DNA of 32,626 nt from Anaerolineae bacterium (GTDB lineage Bacteria; Chloroflexota; Anaerolineae; B4-G1; SLSP01). Each line of letters opens with the position of its first letter. Position 1 is the first letter of the stretch. The notes below the pieces were generated by a model. It did no database searches. It was given only the letters and a program-made list of their open reading frames with translations, and was not told where the DNA came from. The position numbers were made by a program, and so were the translations under genes. Where the stretch lies: positions 1-32,626 of the forward strand of contig JALXBP010000152.1 of assembly GCA_026991395.1 (NCBI GenBank), given 5' to 3'. Shown here piece after piece: positions 17,505-28,280 of this stretch.

Positions 17505-18290
17505 TTAATCTCTTTTCGCCGTCGCCGTGCGATCTGCCGCGAGCGACTGCCACCATTCGCGCAGGACCGCTTCCGCGTTGGTAACGATGTGGGCGAGCCA
17601 GGCATCGAGGTCTCCCCAGCCGAGGATCGTGCGGCGTGCCTCGTCGCCGTAACGCCGGTGGGCCGCCTCGACCGCTTCGATCTCCGCCTGCGGCAGCCCC
17701 TTGAGCGCGAGCATCGCGTAGTAGGAAGAGCGCCGGTACGGGCGCTGCAGCACCGTGCGCCCGATCTGCCACGTCCGCTGCAAGGCGGCGTGGGGCACGT
17801 GCGCGAAAAGCGGGGGAAGTCGGCGATAGCGCTGCATGGCACGGGCCAAGCGCGGGAAGTCGGCGAAGCGCGGGGTGCACAGGACGCTGATTTCCGTGAG
17901 GAAGACATCGGCGGGGAAGGGGAGATCGCGCCAGGAGGCGATGCCCAGACGGCGGTACAGACGGTGCAGCGTCGCCTTCCAGAAGGCGTCGGCGGCGAGG
18001 TGGGCCAGATAGCCGCTGGCTAATGCCATCTCCTCCGGTGTCAGCGCTGCAGGCGGTCGCCGCAGCAAGCGGGGCGCGGTGGCGATGAAGCGCCGATAGC
18101 CAAGCCCGCGTGGCTCCTCCTCGCGGCTGACGAGGTGGGTTGCCTCGCGGGGTAACTCCGTGAAGCTGTTGGCGTCCACGATGAGGTTACCGGCGAGGAA
18201 AGGGGCCAGCCGTGCCTTCCCGCCCTGTTCGGCCTGGAGCAGGGGGAAGAGCCGTTCCCCGATGAGCAGGTGCATATTCAGCGGCGGCAT
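17505..18290 (-). CDS. Zinc-dependent phospholipase C-like protein
   Basis: 261 residues from ATG 18290. The start is chosen because the family begins near MPPLNMHLLIG; the ribosome site (GAGGGA) is weak. The pattern fits the zinc-dependent phospholipase C/S1-P1 fold family: His7 near the N-terminus, NLIVDANSF with Asp39, REATHLVSRE with His52, and GYLAHLAADAFW with His97 and Asp101, which would form the zinc sites. No signal peptide is seen, as in many bacterial members annotated as zinc dependent phospholipase C family. True substrate unknown. It is divergent from the kinase gene and upstream of, but apparently separate from, the glycerol operon. Confidence 0.7.
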   Translation of the reverse strand: MPPLNMHLLIGERLFPLLQAEQGGKARLAPFLAGNLIVDANSFTELPREATHLVSREEEPRGLGYRRFIATAPRLLRRPPAALTPEEMALASGYLAHLAADAFWKATLHRLYRRLGIASWRDLPFPADVFLTEISVLCTPRFADFPRLARAMQRYRRLPPLFAHVPHAALQRTWQIGRTVLQRPYRRSSYYAMLALKGLPQAEIEAVEAAHRRYGDEARRTILGWGDLDAWLAHIVTNAEAVLREWWQSLAADRTATAKRD

Positions 18291-18333
18291 CGTCTCGCGT
18301 CCCTCGACCCCCCCTCGATGTGATCTGCCGGTG

Positions 18334-18362
18334 ATTGTAGCCTCATCCGCGGCAGAGGGCAA
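18334..18362 (-). promoter_or_regulatory. Promoter of the phospholipase C-like gene
   Basis: Minus strand: TTGCCC (18362-18357), 17-base spacer, TACAAT (18339-18334), giving a leader of about 35 bases before ATG 18290. It stands back to back with the kinase promoter. Confidence 0.5.
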
Positions 18363-18390
18363 GGCTTCGGACATCCGCAGGCGCGGCTCT

Positions 18391-18418
18391 TTGTCAAAAG
18401 GTTTGCTTGGGGTAGAAT
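18391..18418 (+). promoter_or_regulatory. Promoter of the PASTA kinase gene
   Basis: TTGTCA (18391-18396), 16-base spacer, TAGAAT (18413-18418). The start would fall near 18425, leaving a leader of about 30 bases with the ribosome site AAGGAG before ATG 18457. Confidence 0.55.
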
Positions 18419-18456
18419 GCGGGACAGTCAACGGAAGGAAGAGGGGGCAAGGAGCT

Positions 18457-20343
18457 ATGGAATCCGGGCTACTGAACAACCGTTACCGCCTCCTGGAGCC
18501 GATCGGCAGCGGCGGGCTGGCGGTTGTCTATCGCGGGCACGATCTGCTGCTCGACCGCGCCGTGGCGGTCAAGGTCTTGCGCCATCCCTACGCGGACGAT
18601 CCTCTCTTTCGTCGGCGCTTCCTGGAGGAGGCGCGGGCGGCGGGCAAGCTCGATCATCCGAATATCGTCCACGTCTACGACGTCGGGCTGGAGGCGGACC
18701 GCCCCTACATCGTGATGGAGTTGGTCGAAGGGACCCACCTGCGCCGGGTGATTGCCGAGCGTGCGCCGTTGCCGGTGCAGGAGGCGGTGGAGATCGCCCG
18801 CCAAATCTGCGCCGGTGTCGGCGAGGCGCACAAGGCGGGCATCGTCCATTGCGACCTCAAGCCGCAGAATATCCTGCTCACCGAGGCCGGAACGGTCAAG
18901 GTCGCCGACTTCGGCATTGCGCGGGCCTTCCAGCCTCGCGAGGGGGAGACGGAGCGCCCCAAGACCATCTGGGGCAGCCCGCACTACATCTCCCCCGAGC
19001 AGGCGATGGGCAAGCCGCCGACGCCCGCCTCGGACGTGTACAGCATCGGCGTCATCCTCTACGAGATGCTGACCGGTCGTCCCCCCTTCCACGATGAGGA
19101 GACGCAGGCGCTGCTCTTCAAGCACCTGCGCGAGGCCCCGCCGCCGATGCAGGAGCGAAATCCCCGTGTCCCCGACAAGCTGGAAGCGATCGTGCGCACG
19201 ATGCTTGCCAAGGAGCCGTCCAAGCGCTACCGCAACGCCGTGCAGGCGGCGATGGTGCTGGAGACCTATCGGCGTCAGTTGGGAGAGGCGACGGTGCCGG
19301 TGACCGAGCAGACCGCCCCCCTCCCTTCCGGGGAGGAGGAAGCCGTGCCCGCCGAGGTCGCGGAGGATGACGATCGCCTGCTGTGGTGGCTCTTCGCGCT
19401 GGCGACCGTCCTCGTCCTGGGGTTGATCCCGCTCTGGTGGCACGTGTATCGCGTCTACACGGAGGCGACGCCCCCCGCCCATTCGACCTTCATCACCCCG
19501 ACGCCGACGCTCGATCCGCAGGCCGAGGTCGGTGTCCCCAACCTCGTGGGCCTGAGCGCCGCCGATGCCCGCCGTCTGGCCGAGGACAACAACCTCGTCT
19601 TCGAGATCGCCGGTAGCCGCATCGTGACGAACGTCCTGCCCGGCACGGTCGTCGAGCAGGAGCCGGGCGCGGGGACGATCGTGACGGTGCGCAGTACCGT
19701 GCGGGCGATCCTCGCGGCGGGCCGCCCCTACACGCTGCCGAACCTCGTCGGCTACCAACTGGAGGTCGTCCGTCCCCACCTGGAGACGGAGGGGTTGCTG
19801 GTAACCGTCGAGGAGGCGTGGAGCACCGAGGCGAAGGGGCAGATCATCGCGCAGGAGCCGCCGCCGCAAACGGTCGTCCACGCCGGGCAGACGATAACCC
19901 TCACGGTCAGCGGGGGGACGGATGTCGCCTTGCCGATGCATGTCAACTTCGCCGGTCTCATCATGCTGGACGAGGCGCTGGTGCCTCAGCATCCCTTCCA
20001 TCCGGGAGACAGCATCCCCGTAACGTTGCGCTGGCACGCGCTCCAGCCCGTCCCCACCGACTATACCGTCTTCGTCCACCTCATCGCCCCCGACCTGACC
20101 ACGCTGATCAACACCGCCGACAGCGCCCCCGTCAACGGGACGATGCCGACCAGCCGCTGGCAGCCGGGGGAGATCATCGTCGATCCGCATCTCGTTTCGA
20201 TCCCCCCGCAGACGCCGCCCGGCACCTACCAAATCCGCATCGGCCTCTACAATGCCGATGGGCGGCTCGAGGTGGTCGAAACAGGGGCGACGACGGCGGT
20301 CGATGAGAGCGTCTTCGTCTCCAATGTGGAGATCGTACCCTGA
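18457..20343 (+). CDS. Membrane Ser/Thr protein kinase with two PASTA domains and a C-terminal beta-sandwich
   Basis: 628 residues. The Hanks-type kinase domain spans about 9-275: glycine loop GSGGLAVVYRG, Lys39 (VAVKVL), catalytic loop HCDLKPQN with Asp133, DFG 151-153, SPHYISPEQ. The residue before the catalytic Asp is Cys132 instead of Arg, so it is a non-RD kinase. A single membrane segment lies at about 308-330. Two PASTA-like domains follow outside (about 358-413 with VPNLVGLSAADA, and 425-485 with LPNLVGYQLEVV). The C-terminal domain (about 495-628) has the pattern WHAL...DYTVFVHL...PTSRWQPGEI...PPGTYQIRIGLYN, which recurs in other proteins of this window. PASTA kinases usually sense cell-wall fragments. 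ATG 18457 is preferred over longer in-frame starts because it lies just after AAGGAG and the promoter. It is directly upstream of ftsH. Confidence 0.93.
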   Translation: MESGLLNNRYRLLEPIGSGGLAVVYRGHDLLLDRAVAVKVLRHPYADDPLFRRRFLEEARAAGKLDHPNIVHVYDVGLEADRPYIVMELVEGTHLRRVIAERAPLPVQEAVEIARQICAGVGEAHKAGIVHCDLKPQNILLTEAGTVKVADFGIARAFQPREGETERPKTIWGSPHYISPEQAMGKPPTPASDVYSIGVILYEMLTGRPPFHDEETQALLFKHLREAPPPMQERNPRVPDKLEAIVRTMLAKEPSKRYRNAVQAAMVLETYRRQLGEATVPVTEQTAPLPSGEEEAVPAEVAEDDDRLLWWLFALATVLVLGLIPLWWHVYRVYTEATPPAHSTFITPTPTLDPQAEVGVPNLVGLSAADARRLAEDNNLVFEIAGSRIVTNVLPGTVVEQEPGAGTIVTVRSTVRAILAAGRPYTLPNLVGYQLEVVRPHLETEGLLVTVEEAWSTEAKGQIIAQEPPPQTVVHAGQTITLTVSGGTDVALPMHVNFAGLIMLDEALVPQHPFHPGDSIPVTLRWHALQPVPTDYTVFVHLIAPDLTTLINTADSAPVNGTMPTSRWQPGEIIVDPHLVSIPPQTPPGTYQIRIGLYNADGRLEVVETGATTAVDESVFVSNVEIVP

Positions 20344-20348
20344 GGGCA

Positions 20349-20357
20349 TGGTATAAT
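20349..20357 (+). promoter_or_regulatory. Extended -10 promoter of ftsH
   Basis: TGGTATAAT is a perfect extended -10 element right after the kinase stop; no good -35 is visible. The start would fall near 20364, just before the ribosome site AAGGAGG (20364-20370), which is rather far (12 bases) from ATG 20383. Confidence 0.55.
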
Positions 20358-20382
20358 GGCCTGAAGGAGGTCAGATACGGAT

Positions 20383-22245
<1,863 letters not shown>

Positions 22246-22265
22246 GCCGCCGTCGCGGCGGGAAA

Positions 22266-22302
22266 GGGCGGTGGCGATCTGAGAGGACGCTGCCGCTCTT
22301 TC
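22266..22302 (+). terminator. Terminator-like hairpin after ftsH
   Basis: Arms GCGGTGGCG (22268-22276) and CGCTGCCGC (22288-22296) pair over nine positions, two of them G-T, then TCTTTCGT follows. It is a moderate intrinsic terminator between ftsH and the glycosyltransferases; read-through is likely since no clear promoter for the next gene was found. Confidence 0.5.
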
Positions 22303-22329
22303 GTGTGGGCACCGTGGAGGGCATAGCCG

Positions 22330-24561
22330 ATGAGGTGGAAGGCAAGCCGTGGTCTGTGGCTCCTCCTCGCCGTCTATCTGGCGTTGGCGGCCTGCTGGAA
22401 TGCCCTCGTCCCCCCCTACGAGAACCTCGACGAGCTCGAGCACGCGGAATTCGTCCGCTACGTGGCCGAGCGGGGCGGGTTGCCCGTCCACGGCGAGGCG
22501 GCGCGGCTCGGCTACCGCGTGCGCCAGGAAAGCTCGCAGCCCCCGCTCTACTACCTCGTGGCGGCGGCCTGGGTGCGCCTCTGGCATCTGCCGACCAACC
22601 CCAACGCCCCGCGCCCCGTTCCCGGCTCCGAGGTGGCTTGCAGTCCGACGCCGACGCTCTACGACAAGCTGACCTGGCAGCATCCGCCCGGCGCCGATTT
22701 CCCCTGGCAGGGCGCGGCGCGCACCGTCCACGCGCTGCGCGGCCTTTCGACGCTGATGCAGGCGGCGACGGTCGCCGCGGCCTGGGAACTGGGGCGGCGT
22801 CTCTTCCGCAGCGAGGAGGGGGCGGCGGTAACGGCGGCGTTGCTGGCCTTCAACCCGCAGTTTCTCCTCCTCGCCGCCGACGTGGACAACGACAACCTCG
22901 TCGTCCCCCTGGCCGCGTGGGCCTTGGTCGCCCTCGACGGGGCGGTGCACGCCGCCGAACACCGCGGTCGGCGGCTGGCCCTCTTCGGCCTGCTGACCGG
23001 GCTGGCCGCGCTGAGCAAGCTGAGCGGCTTCGCCCTCCTCGCCTTGGGCGGCGCGGCGTGGCTCTGCCTGCTGCTGCGTGAACGCCCCGCCCCCCGTCGC
23101 GCTCTCCGCTGGGGCACGGCGATCGTCCTGCCCGCTGCGCTCCTCGTCGCGCCGTGGGTGGTGCGCAACCTGCGTCTCTACGGCGACCCGACGGCGCTCG
23201 CCCCGATGCTCGCCGAGGTGGGCGAACGGGGGCCGATGACGCTCGCCGGGCTGGGGGCGGAGTTGAAGCTGCTCGCCCTTTCCTACTGGGGACAGGTTCC
23301 CTGTTCCTTCTACCCGCGCTGGGTCTATCTCCCCTACGCGGCGCTGACGGCGGTCGGGCTGCTCGGCCTGGTCTGGGCCTGGCGTCGGCTGGCGGGGAGA
23401 GGTCGCGCGCTGCTCGTCGGCGCGGCGCTCTGGATGCTCCTCGTCCTCGCCGCCTGGCTGCGCTGGGACGCGATCACCCCCGCGCCGGGCGGACGGCTCC
23501 TCTTCCCGGCGGCGACCGCCTTCGCGCTGCTGCTGGCGGCGGGGCTGACGGCGCTCCTGGGCAGAGCATCCCGCCTCGTCGTCGGCGGAATGGCCCTGTG
23601 GGCGCTCCTCGTGACGGCGACCGTGCCGACGGCGCTCTTTCTCCCCCCGCCGGTTGAAGTCGCCCCGCCCCCGCAGGCGGCGCGACCGGCCTTTGGCTCG
23701 GCGCTGGTCCTCCTCGAGGGGGGCGCGGAAGTGGAGCAGGTGGGGCGACTGGCCTGCTGGCTGACGACCCCCGCCCTCGCCGCGCCGCCCTTCGCGGAGG
23801 ATGGCACGTGCCGCTACCTCGACCTTCACCTGAAGTGGCAGGCGACCGCGCCGCTGCCGGAGGGCCTCGTTTTCACGCAGCAACTCGTCGATCCCGTGCC
23901 CGGCGTGGACGCGGTGAGGATGGCCCATCACGGCTTGCCCGCGCACGGCACCTTTCCGCCGCGCGACTGGCCCGCGGGCGGCGTGATGGAGGAGCGGCTG
24001 CACCTGCCCGTCCCCGCGGGCGAATGGAGGCGGCAGGCGTGGGATGTCGTCCTCATCGCGACGGCGGAGGGGGCGCGGTGGCCCGTCTCGGTGGAGGAGG
24101 TCTCGGCGGGCGACGGCTGGACGGTCGCGCGTGTGCGGCTCCCCGACGCGCAGCCGAACTGCGAGCACCTCGCCGCCGTGGAGCCGCCGCCGCGCTTCGG
24201 GGAAGCCGTCCGACTGGTCGCCGCCTCGGTGGAGACGACGACGGGGGAGGTTCGGCTCTGCTGGCAGGCGGAGAGGGCGCTGCAGCGGGACTACACTGTC
24301 TTCGTCCATGCCTACGATGCGGAGGGGGCGCTCCTGGCGACGGGCGACGGCCCGCCGATGGGCGGCGCTTTCCCGACATCGCTCTGGCAGCGCGGCGACC
24401 GTATCCGCGATCGGCACGCGCTGCCGCCGGAGGCGCTGCGGCAGGCCGAGCGCGTTGTCGTCGGTTGGTACGATCCGGAAAGCGGGGCGCGGCTCCCCGC
24501 CCTGGCCGACGGCGTGCCGCTCCCCGCCGACGGTGCCGTCATCTGGGAGCGCGGGCGATGA
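22330..24561 (+). CDS. GT39-like membrane glycosyltransferase with beta-sandwich tail
   Basis: 743 residues. About ten or more membrane helices fill residues 8-440. The first outside loop has the DE motif ENLDELEH (D34, E35) and SSQPPLYYL, as in the polyprenyl-phosphate-sugar dependent PMT/ArnT superfamily. The enzyme would transfer a sugar from a lipid carrier to an acceptor on the outer face of the membrane; the acceptor cannot be told. Residues about 450-743 are extracytoplasmic with two beta-sandwich-like units; the second (DYTVFVHAYDAEGALL...PTSLWQRGDRI) matches the kinase C-terminus. ATG 22330 follows GGAGG. Its stop overlaps the ATG of the next gene (ATGA), so the two form an operon. 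Confidence 0.85.
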   Translation: MRWKASRGLWLLLAVYLALAACWNALVPPYENLDELEHAEFVRYVAERGGLPVHGEAARLGYRVRQESSQPPLYYLVAAAWVRLWHLPTNPNAPRPVPGSEVACSPTPTLYDKLTWQHPPGADFPWQGAARTVHALRGLSTLMQAATVAAAWELGRRLFRSEEGAAVTAALLAFNPQFLLLAADVDNDNLVVPLAAWALVALDGAVHAAEHRGRRLALFGLLTGLAALSKLSGFALLALGGAAWLCLLLRERPAPRRALRWGTAIVLPAALLVAPWVVRNLRLYGDPTALAPMLAEVGERGPMTLAGLGAELKLLALSYWGQVPCSFYPRWVYLPYAALTAVGLLGLVWAWRRLAGRGRALLVGAALWMLLVLAAWLRWDAITPAPGGRLLFPAATAFALLLAAGLTALLGRASRLVVGGMALWALLVTATVPTALFLPPPVEVAPPPQAARPAFGSALVLLEGGAEVEQVGRLACWLTTPALAAPPFAEDGTCRYLDLHLKWQATAPLPEGLVFTQQLVDPVPGVDAVRMAHHGLPAHGTFPPRDWPAGGVMEERLHLPVPAGEWRRQAWDVVLIATAEGARWPVSVEEVSAGDGWTVARVRLPDAQPNCEHLAAVEPPPRFGEAVRLVAASVETTTGEVRLCWQAERALQRDYTVFVHAYDAEGALLATGDGPPMGGAFPTSLWQRGDRIRDRHALPPEALRQAERVVVGWYDPESGARLPALADGVPLPADGAVIWERGR

Positions 24562-26873
24562 TGAAACGCCGTCTGCTGCTCCTCGGCCTGCTGCTGCTGA
24601 GCTTTGCCCGCCTGGCCGATATGGCCGTGGCGCTCTCGGCGACGGTGGACGAGGGCTTCCACATCACCAGCGGCAACGAGTATCTGCACACCGGCCACCT
24701 CCACCTGCTCGACGAGCACACGCCGCTCGTCAAGGCGTGGATGGCGCTGCCGCTCCTCCCGCTGGATGACCTCACGCCGCCGCAGGCGGCCCCCGGCTAC
24801 GCCGAAGGGGACCTCATCCGCGTGGCGCGGGCGACGACGCTGGCCTACCGCCCCCTCGATCGGGTCATCGTCCCGCCCCGGCTGATGATCGCGCTGCTGA
24901 CGGTGCTCCTCCTGGCTTCCGTCTTTCGCTGGGCGGCGACGCATTTCGGGCCGACGGGGGGCGCGGTCGCGCTGATGCTGGCCGCCTTCGATCCCAACCT
25001 GCTGGCGCACGGCGCGTTGGCGACGACCGATCTCGGAGCGACGCTCTTCATCTTCTGGGCGCTGTGGGCCTTCGAGCGTTATCTCGCCGAGCCGACGCGC
25101 GGCCACTGGTGGCGGGCCGCGCTCCTCTTGGGACTGGCGCAACTGGCCAAGCTGACCGCGCTCCTCCTGCTGCCGGTCGTCTTGCTGCTGATGCTCGCTG
25201 CCGTGCCGCGGAGGCGGTGGTGGTCGGCTTTCCTCAGGCGTTACCTGCCGATGGTCGGCGTGGCCGCCCTCGTCGTCTGGGGGGGCTACGGCTTCGAGTG
25301 GCGTCCGGTGGCGGGGCTTCCGTTCCGCCTCGCCTTGCCTGCGGCGGGCCACATCGAGCGCATCGTGCGGCTGCGCGAGAACCTGGCTTACGGGCGCGAG
25401 GCTTTCCTGCTGGGGGCCAACGGGATGCACGGCTGGACGCTCTACTTCCCGCTGGCCTTTCTGCTCAAGACGCCGACGGCGACGTTAGCCCTCCTGTTCC
25501 TCACGCTGGTGCTGCTGCGCCGTTACCGCCGCGGGCGGCGGGTGGAGCTTGCGCTGTGGCTCTTCCCGCTCCTCTACGGCCTTTCCGCGCTGAGGAGCAC
25601 GATCGACATCGGCTACCGCCATCTGCTCCCCCTCCTGCCGCTGCTGGACGTGGCGATGGGGCGGCTGGCCCTGTGGATGCGGGAGGCTCGTCCCCGCCGC
25701 TGGCTGGTGGCCGCCGCGCTCGGCTGGCTGGCGCTGGAGGGGGGCTGGCTCCATCCGCACGAACTGGCCTACTTCAACCTGATCGCCGGGGGGCCGGGGG
25801 AGGGCTGGCGCTTCCTCGCCGATTCCAACACCGATTGGGGACAGGCGCTCAAGGTGCTGGCCGCGCAGCAGCGGGCCGGGCGGTGGGGGGAGGTGCGCCT
25901 TTCGCAGTTCATCTTCTACGATCCGGCGGCCTATGGCGTCCGCTATCGCCCCATCGCGCCGATGGAGGGCGCGCCGCCGATCCTGCCCCGCCGCTTCGAC
26001 CCGGAGCCGGGGCTGTACGCCATCAGCGCGACGACGTTGGACGGGGTGCCGCTGCCCTATCCGCCGACCTACGACTGGTTCCGCCACCGTGAGCCGCTGG
26101 CGAAGCTGGGCTACGCGCTCTTCCTCTACCGCGTGGAGCCTTCGGGAGGGCGGTGGCTGGCGCAATGCACCGATCCGGTGCCTCCGCTCCCCGAATCGGC
26201 GGTCGTGGAGGGGTTTGGGCGCGATGATCTCCGTCTGCTGCGCTTCGACTGCACGCAGACGTGGGTCGTGCCCGCGGGGCGCGGATGGTACGCCCGCGCC
26301 ATCCCGCCGGAAGAGGGGCTGCACTGGCCGCGCCGCGATGCCCGACTCGACCGGCTGGCCCCGTGGGCGGAGGTGCTGCGTGCTTCCCCGCCCCGCATGA
26401 GCTACCTGCAGCCGCGTCCCGGCGAGCTGCCCGCCTTTGCGCTCTGGTGGTGGGGCGACGGGGTGCCGCCCGCGCCTCCCATTGCCCTGCAGGAGGGGAT
26501 CACCTTTGGCGGGACGGCGACGCTGCTCGGCTGTGCGCTCCCTCGCAAGGCGGCGGCAGGCGGGACGGTCGAGTTGCTCACCTGGTGGCGGGTGGAGCGC
26601 CGTCCGTCGTGTCCCCTTTCGCTGATGCTCCACCTGCGCACGGCGGACGGGGCGACGATCGCCGTGGGGGATGCGTTGGGCTTCTCCGCCGAGCAGTGGC
26701 AGGCGGGCGATCTCGTCATCCAGCGCCATCGGCTGACCATCCCCGCCGGTGTGGCGGCAACGCGCTGCACGCCCTGGGCCGGTGTGTACACGCTGGACGA
26801 CGTAACGCCCCTCGCCTCGCCGCAGGGGGAGGCCGTTGCGCTGCCGACCTTCCCCTGCGGCGGTGAGCCTTGA
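24558..26873 (+). CDS. Second GT39-like membrane glycosyltransferase
   Basis: 771 residues (or 770 from the second of two adjacent ATGs). The start overlaps the upstream stop by four bases. About ten to twelve membrane helices follow an N-terminal signal-anchor. The catalytic DE motif ATVDEGFH (D31, E32) and EHTPLVKAW fit the PMT superfamily, as does the late motif DSNTDWGQALKVL, common in phospholipid carrier-dependent glycosyltransferases. The tail (about 560-771) is extracytoplasmic and contains a degenerate form of the beta-sandwich seen in its neighbour (LMLHLRTADGATI...EQWQAGDLVIQRH). Sugar donor and acceptor unknown. It converges on the SUMF1-like gene with only six bases between the stops. 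Confidence 0.85.
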   Translation: MMKRRLLLLGLLLLSFARLADMAVALSATVDEGFHITSGNEYLHTGHLHLLDEHTPLVKAWMALPLLPLDDLTPPQAAPGYAEGDLIRVARATTLAYRPLDRVIVPPRLMIALLTVLLLASVFRWAATHFGPTGGAVALMLAAFDPNLLAHGALATTDLGATLFIFWALWAFERYLAEPTRGHWWRAALLLGLAQLAKLTALLLLPVVLLLMLAAVPRRRWWSAFLRRYLPMVGVAALVVWGGYGFEWRPVAGLPFRLALPAAGHIERIVRLRENLAYGREAFLLGANGMHGWTLYFPLAFLLKTPTATLALLFLTLVLLRRYRRGRRVELALWLFPLLYGLSALRSTIDIGYRHLLPLLPLLDVAMGRLALWMREARPRRWLVAAALGWLALEGGWLHPHELAYFNLIAGGPGEGWRFLADSNTDWGQALKVLAAQQRAGRWGEVRLSQFIFYDPAAYGVRYRPIAPMEGAPPILPRRFDPEPGLYAISATTLDGVPLPYPPTYDWFRHREPLAKLGYALFLYRVEPSGGRWLAQCTDPVPPLPESAVVEGFGRDDLRLLRFDCTQTWVVPAGRGWYARAIPPEEGLHWPRRDARLDRLAPWAEVLRASPPRMSYLQPRPGELPAFALWWWGDGVPPAPPIALQEGITFGGTATLLGCALPRKAAAGGTVELLTWWRVERRPSCPLSLMLHLRTADGATIAVGDALGFSAEQWQAGDLVIQRHRLTIPAGVAATRCTPWAGVYTLDDVTPLASPQGEAVALPTFPCGGEP

Positions 26874-26879
26874 TCCGCG

Positions 26880-28208
26880 CTACGGCTGGCGCAGGAGGAC
26901 GGGCAGGTAGGCTCTGTAGGAGTTCCCCAGCAGCCCGAAAAGCCCCGTCGTCGTGATTTCGGCCTCGATGTAGTTGGTGCCGCGGCTCAGTGTGGTGAAG
27001 GAGGCGGTCGTCCATCCCTCGGCAGTGCGGCGGTACACCGCCAGGCTTCCGGCGATGCACGGCGGCTGCTCCTCGACGCCGAGGAAGAGGCGCATCGGCT
27101 GCGTGAGGGGGGGCTCCGCTTCGATATTGACGTAGCCGACGCCGCTCAGATCGCCCTGAACGCCGGAGAGGTAGCGCGGGGAGAGGGTGAAGGTGGTCGT
27201 CCGGCTCAGGGTGCCCGACGGGACCTCCAGGACGGCCAGGTGCCCCCCGTCGGCGAGCCAGAGCGCCCCGCCTTCCGGACCGACTGCGGTGGTCGCGAAG
27301 GGAGTAGGGGTCGGCGTGGGCGTCGGCGCGGGGCCGGGCGCGGAGCGGGCGCAGCGAAAGCCGATGCGCTTGTATTTGTAGATGTCTGCCTCGTCCAGCC
27401 GCACGTAGACCGTAACCTGCCGCCAGTTGTTCTCCCACGAGCCACCGCGAACGAGATGCTCGTTCTTGTCGGTGCTTTCCGGGCCGCGCGGGTTGTAGTA
27501 GGGCGATTCGTTGTAGTAGGGCTTGTCGTAGAGGTCGGCTACCCACTCGCTGACGTTGCCCACCATATCCAAAGCGCCGTAGGGGCTGACGTTGAGCGGA
27601 TAGCTGCCGACCGGTGCGGTGTCGCCGACGCAGGGATGCTCGTGTGGATAGGTGCCTGTGCGGTAGTTGGCCCGCTCGCAGGAGACCGGCTCGTTGCCCC
27701 AGGGGAACCAGCGCAGGTCGGTGCCCCGCGCGGCCTTCTCCCATTCGGCCTCCGTCGGCAGCCGCTTGCCGACCCAGTGGCAGTAGGCGTTGGCCCGGTT
27801 CCAGTCCACGTTGATGACGGGGTAGTCGTTGTAGGCCGGGTCGGTGTAGTAGTGCGGACGGGTGGCGGAACCGTCGGCCAAGGGATGCGGACAGGCCCCG
27901 GCCATCTCGCAGGCGCGGTACTGGGCGTTGGTAACCTCCGTGCGGTCGATGTAGAAGGCGTCGAGATAGACGGTGTGGATGGGGCGTGCGTCGTCGTCGC
28001 AGAGACCGTAGCTGTTGTCCACAGCGCAGCCCATCGAAAACGGGCCGGCAGGGACGAAGACCTCCTCGGAGAGCGGCTGCGGGGATCCTGCGGCGGCAAG
28101 GGTGGAAAGCTGAGGCGTGGGGCCGGATGCGGCGACAAGGAAGGTCGTCAAGGTAGCCGCGATGAACGCCAGAGCAACCCATACGAACGAACGAGTCGAT
28201 GCGGACAT
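26880..28208 (-). CDS. Secreted SUMF1/formylglycine-generating-enzyme-like protein without the catalytic cysteines
   Basis: 442 residues from ATG 28208, chosen for the GAGGAGGGAGCA ribosome site and the signal peptide that follows. Residues about 47-312 are a SUMF1-type domain (FSMGCAVDNSYG, RTEVTNAQYRACE, GKRLPTEAEWEKAARG, GNVSEWVADLYD, VRGGSWENNW, RIGFRCAR). The two cysteines that do formylglycine chemistry in human SUMF1, a few residues after GGS, are absent (GGSWENNWRQVTVYVR). It is therefore probably a binding or other-function member. A (TP)n linker leads to a C-terminal ZU5-like region (VGPEGGALW...VPSGTLSRT), and the protein ends with YRAYLPVLLRQP, a YLP-type ending that I associate from memory with Chloroflexota secreted proteins. 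It is the last gene of the minus-strand group, 72 bases after the CotH gene. Confidence 0.85.
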   Translation of the reverse strand: MSASTRSFVWVALAFIAATLTTFLVAASGPTPQLSTLAAAGSPQPLSEEVFVPAGPFSMGCAVDNSYGLCDDDARPIHTVYLDAFYIDRTEVTNAQYRACEMAGACPHPLADGSATRPHYYTDPAYNDYPVINVDWNRANAYCHWVGKRLPTEAEWEKAARGTDLRWFPWGNEPVSCERANYRTGTYPHEHPCVGDTAPVGSYPLNVSPYGALDMVGNVSEWVADLYDKPYYNESPYYNPRGPESTDKNEHLVRGGSWENNWRQVTVYVRLDEADIYKYKRIGFRCARSAPGPAPTPTPTPTPFATTAVGPEGGALWLADGGHLAVLEVPSGTLSRTTTFTLSPRYLSGVQGDLSGVGYVNIEAEPPLTQPMRLFLGVEEQPPCIAGSLAVYRRTAEGWTTASFTTLSRGTNYIEAEITTTGLFGLLGNSYRAYLPVLLRQP

Positions 28209-28280
28209 TGCTCCCTCCTCTGAAAGCCAAGCGCTCGACACCGTTTCCCCCCGGTCGAGGCCTGGAACTTCGCGCTTCCG

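Noticed and set aside
26880-28208. Sulfatase-activating formylglycine-generating enzyme
   Set aside because: The catalytic cysteines after the GGS motif are missing and no sulfatase is in the window.
28209-28280. Promoter or terminator in the 72-base gap before the SUMF1-like gene
   Set aside because: Only a weak bulged stem (CTCGA/TCGAG with CCG/CGG) without a U-tract and no convincing -35/-10 pair were seen.
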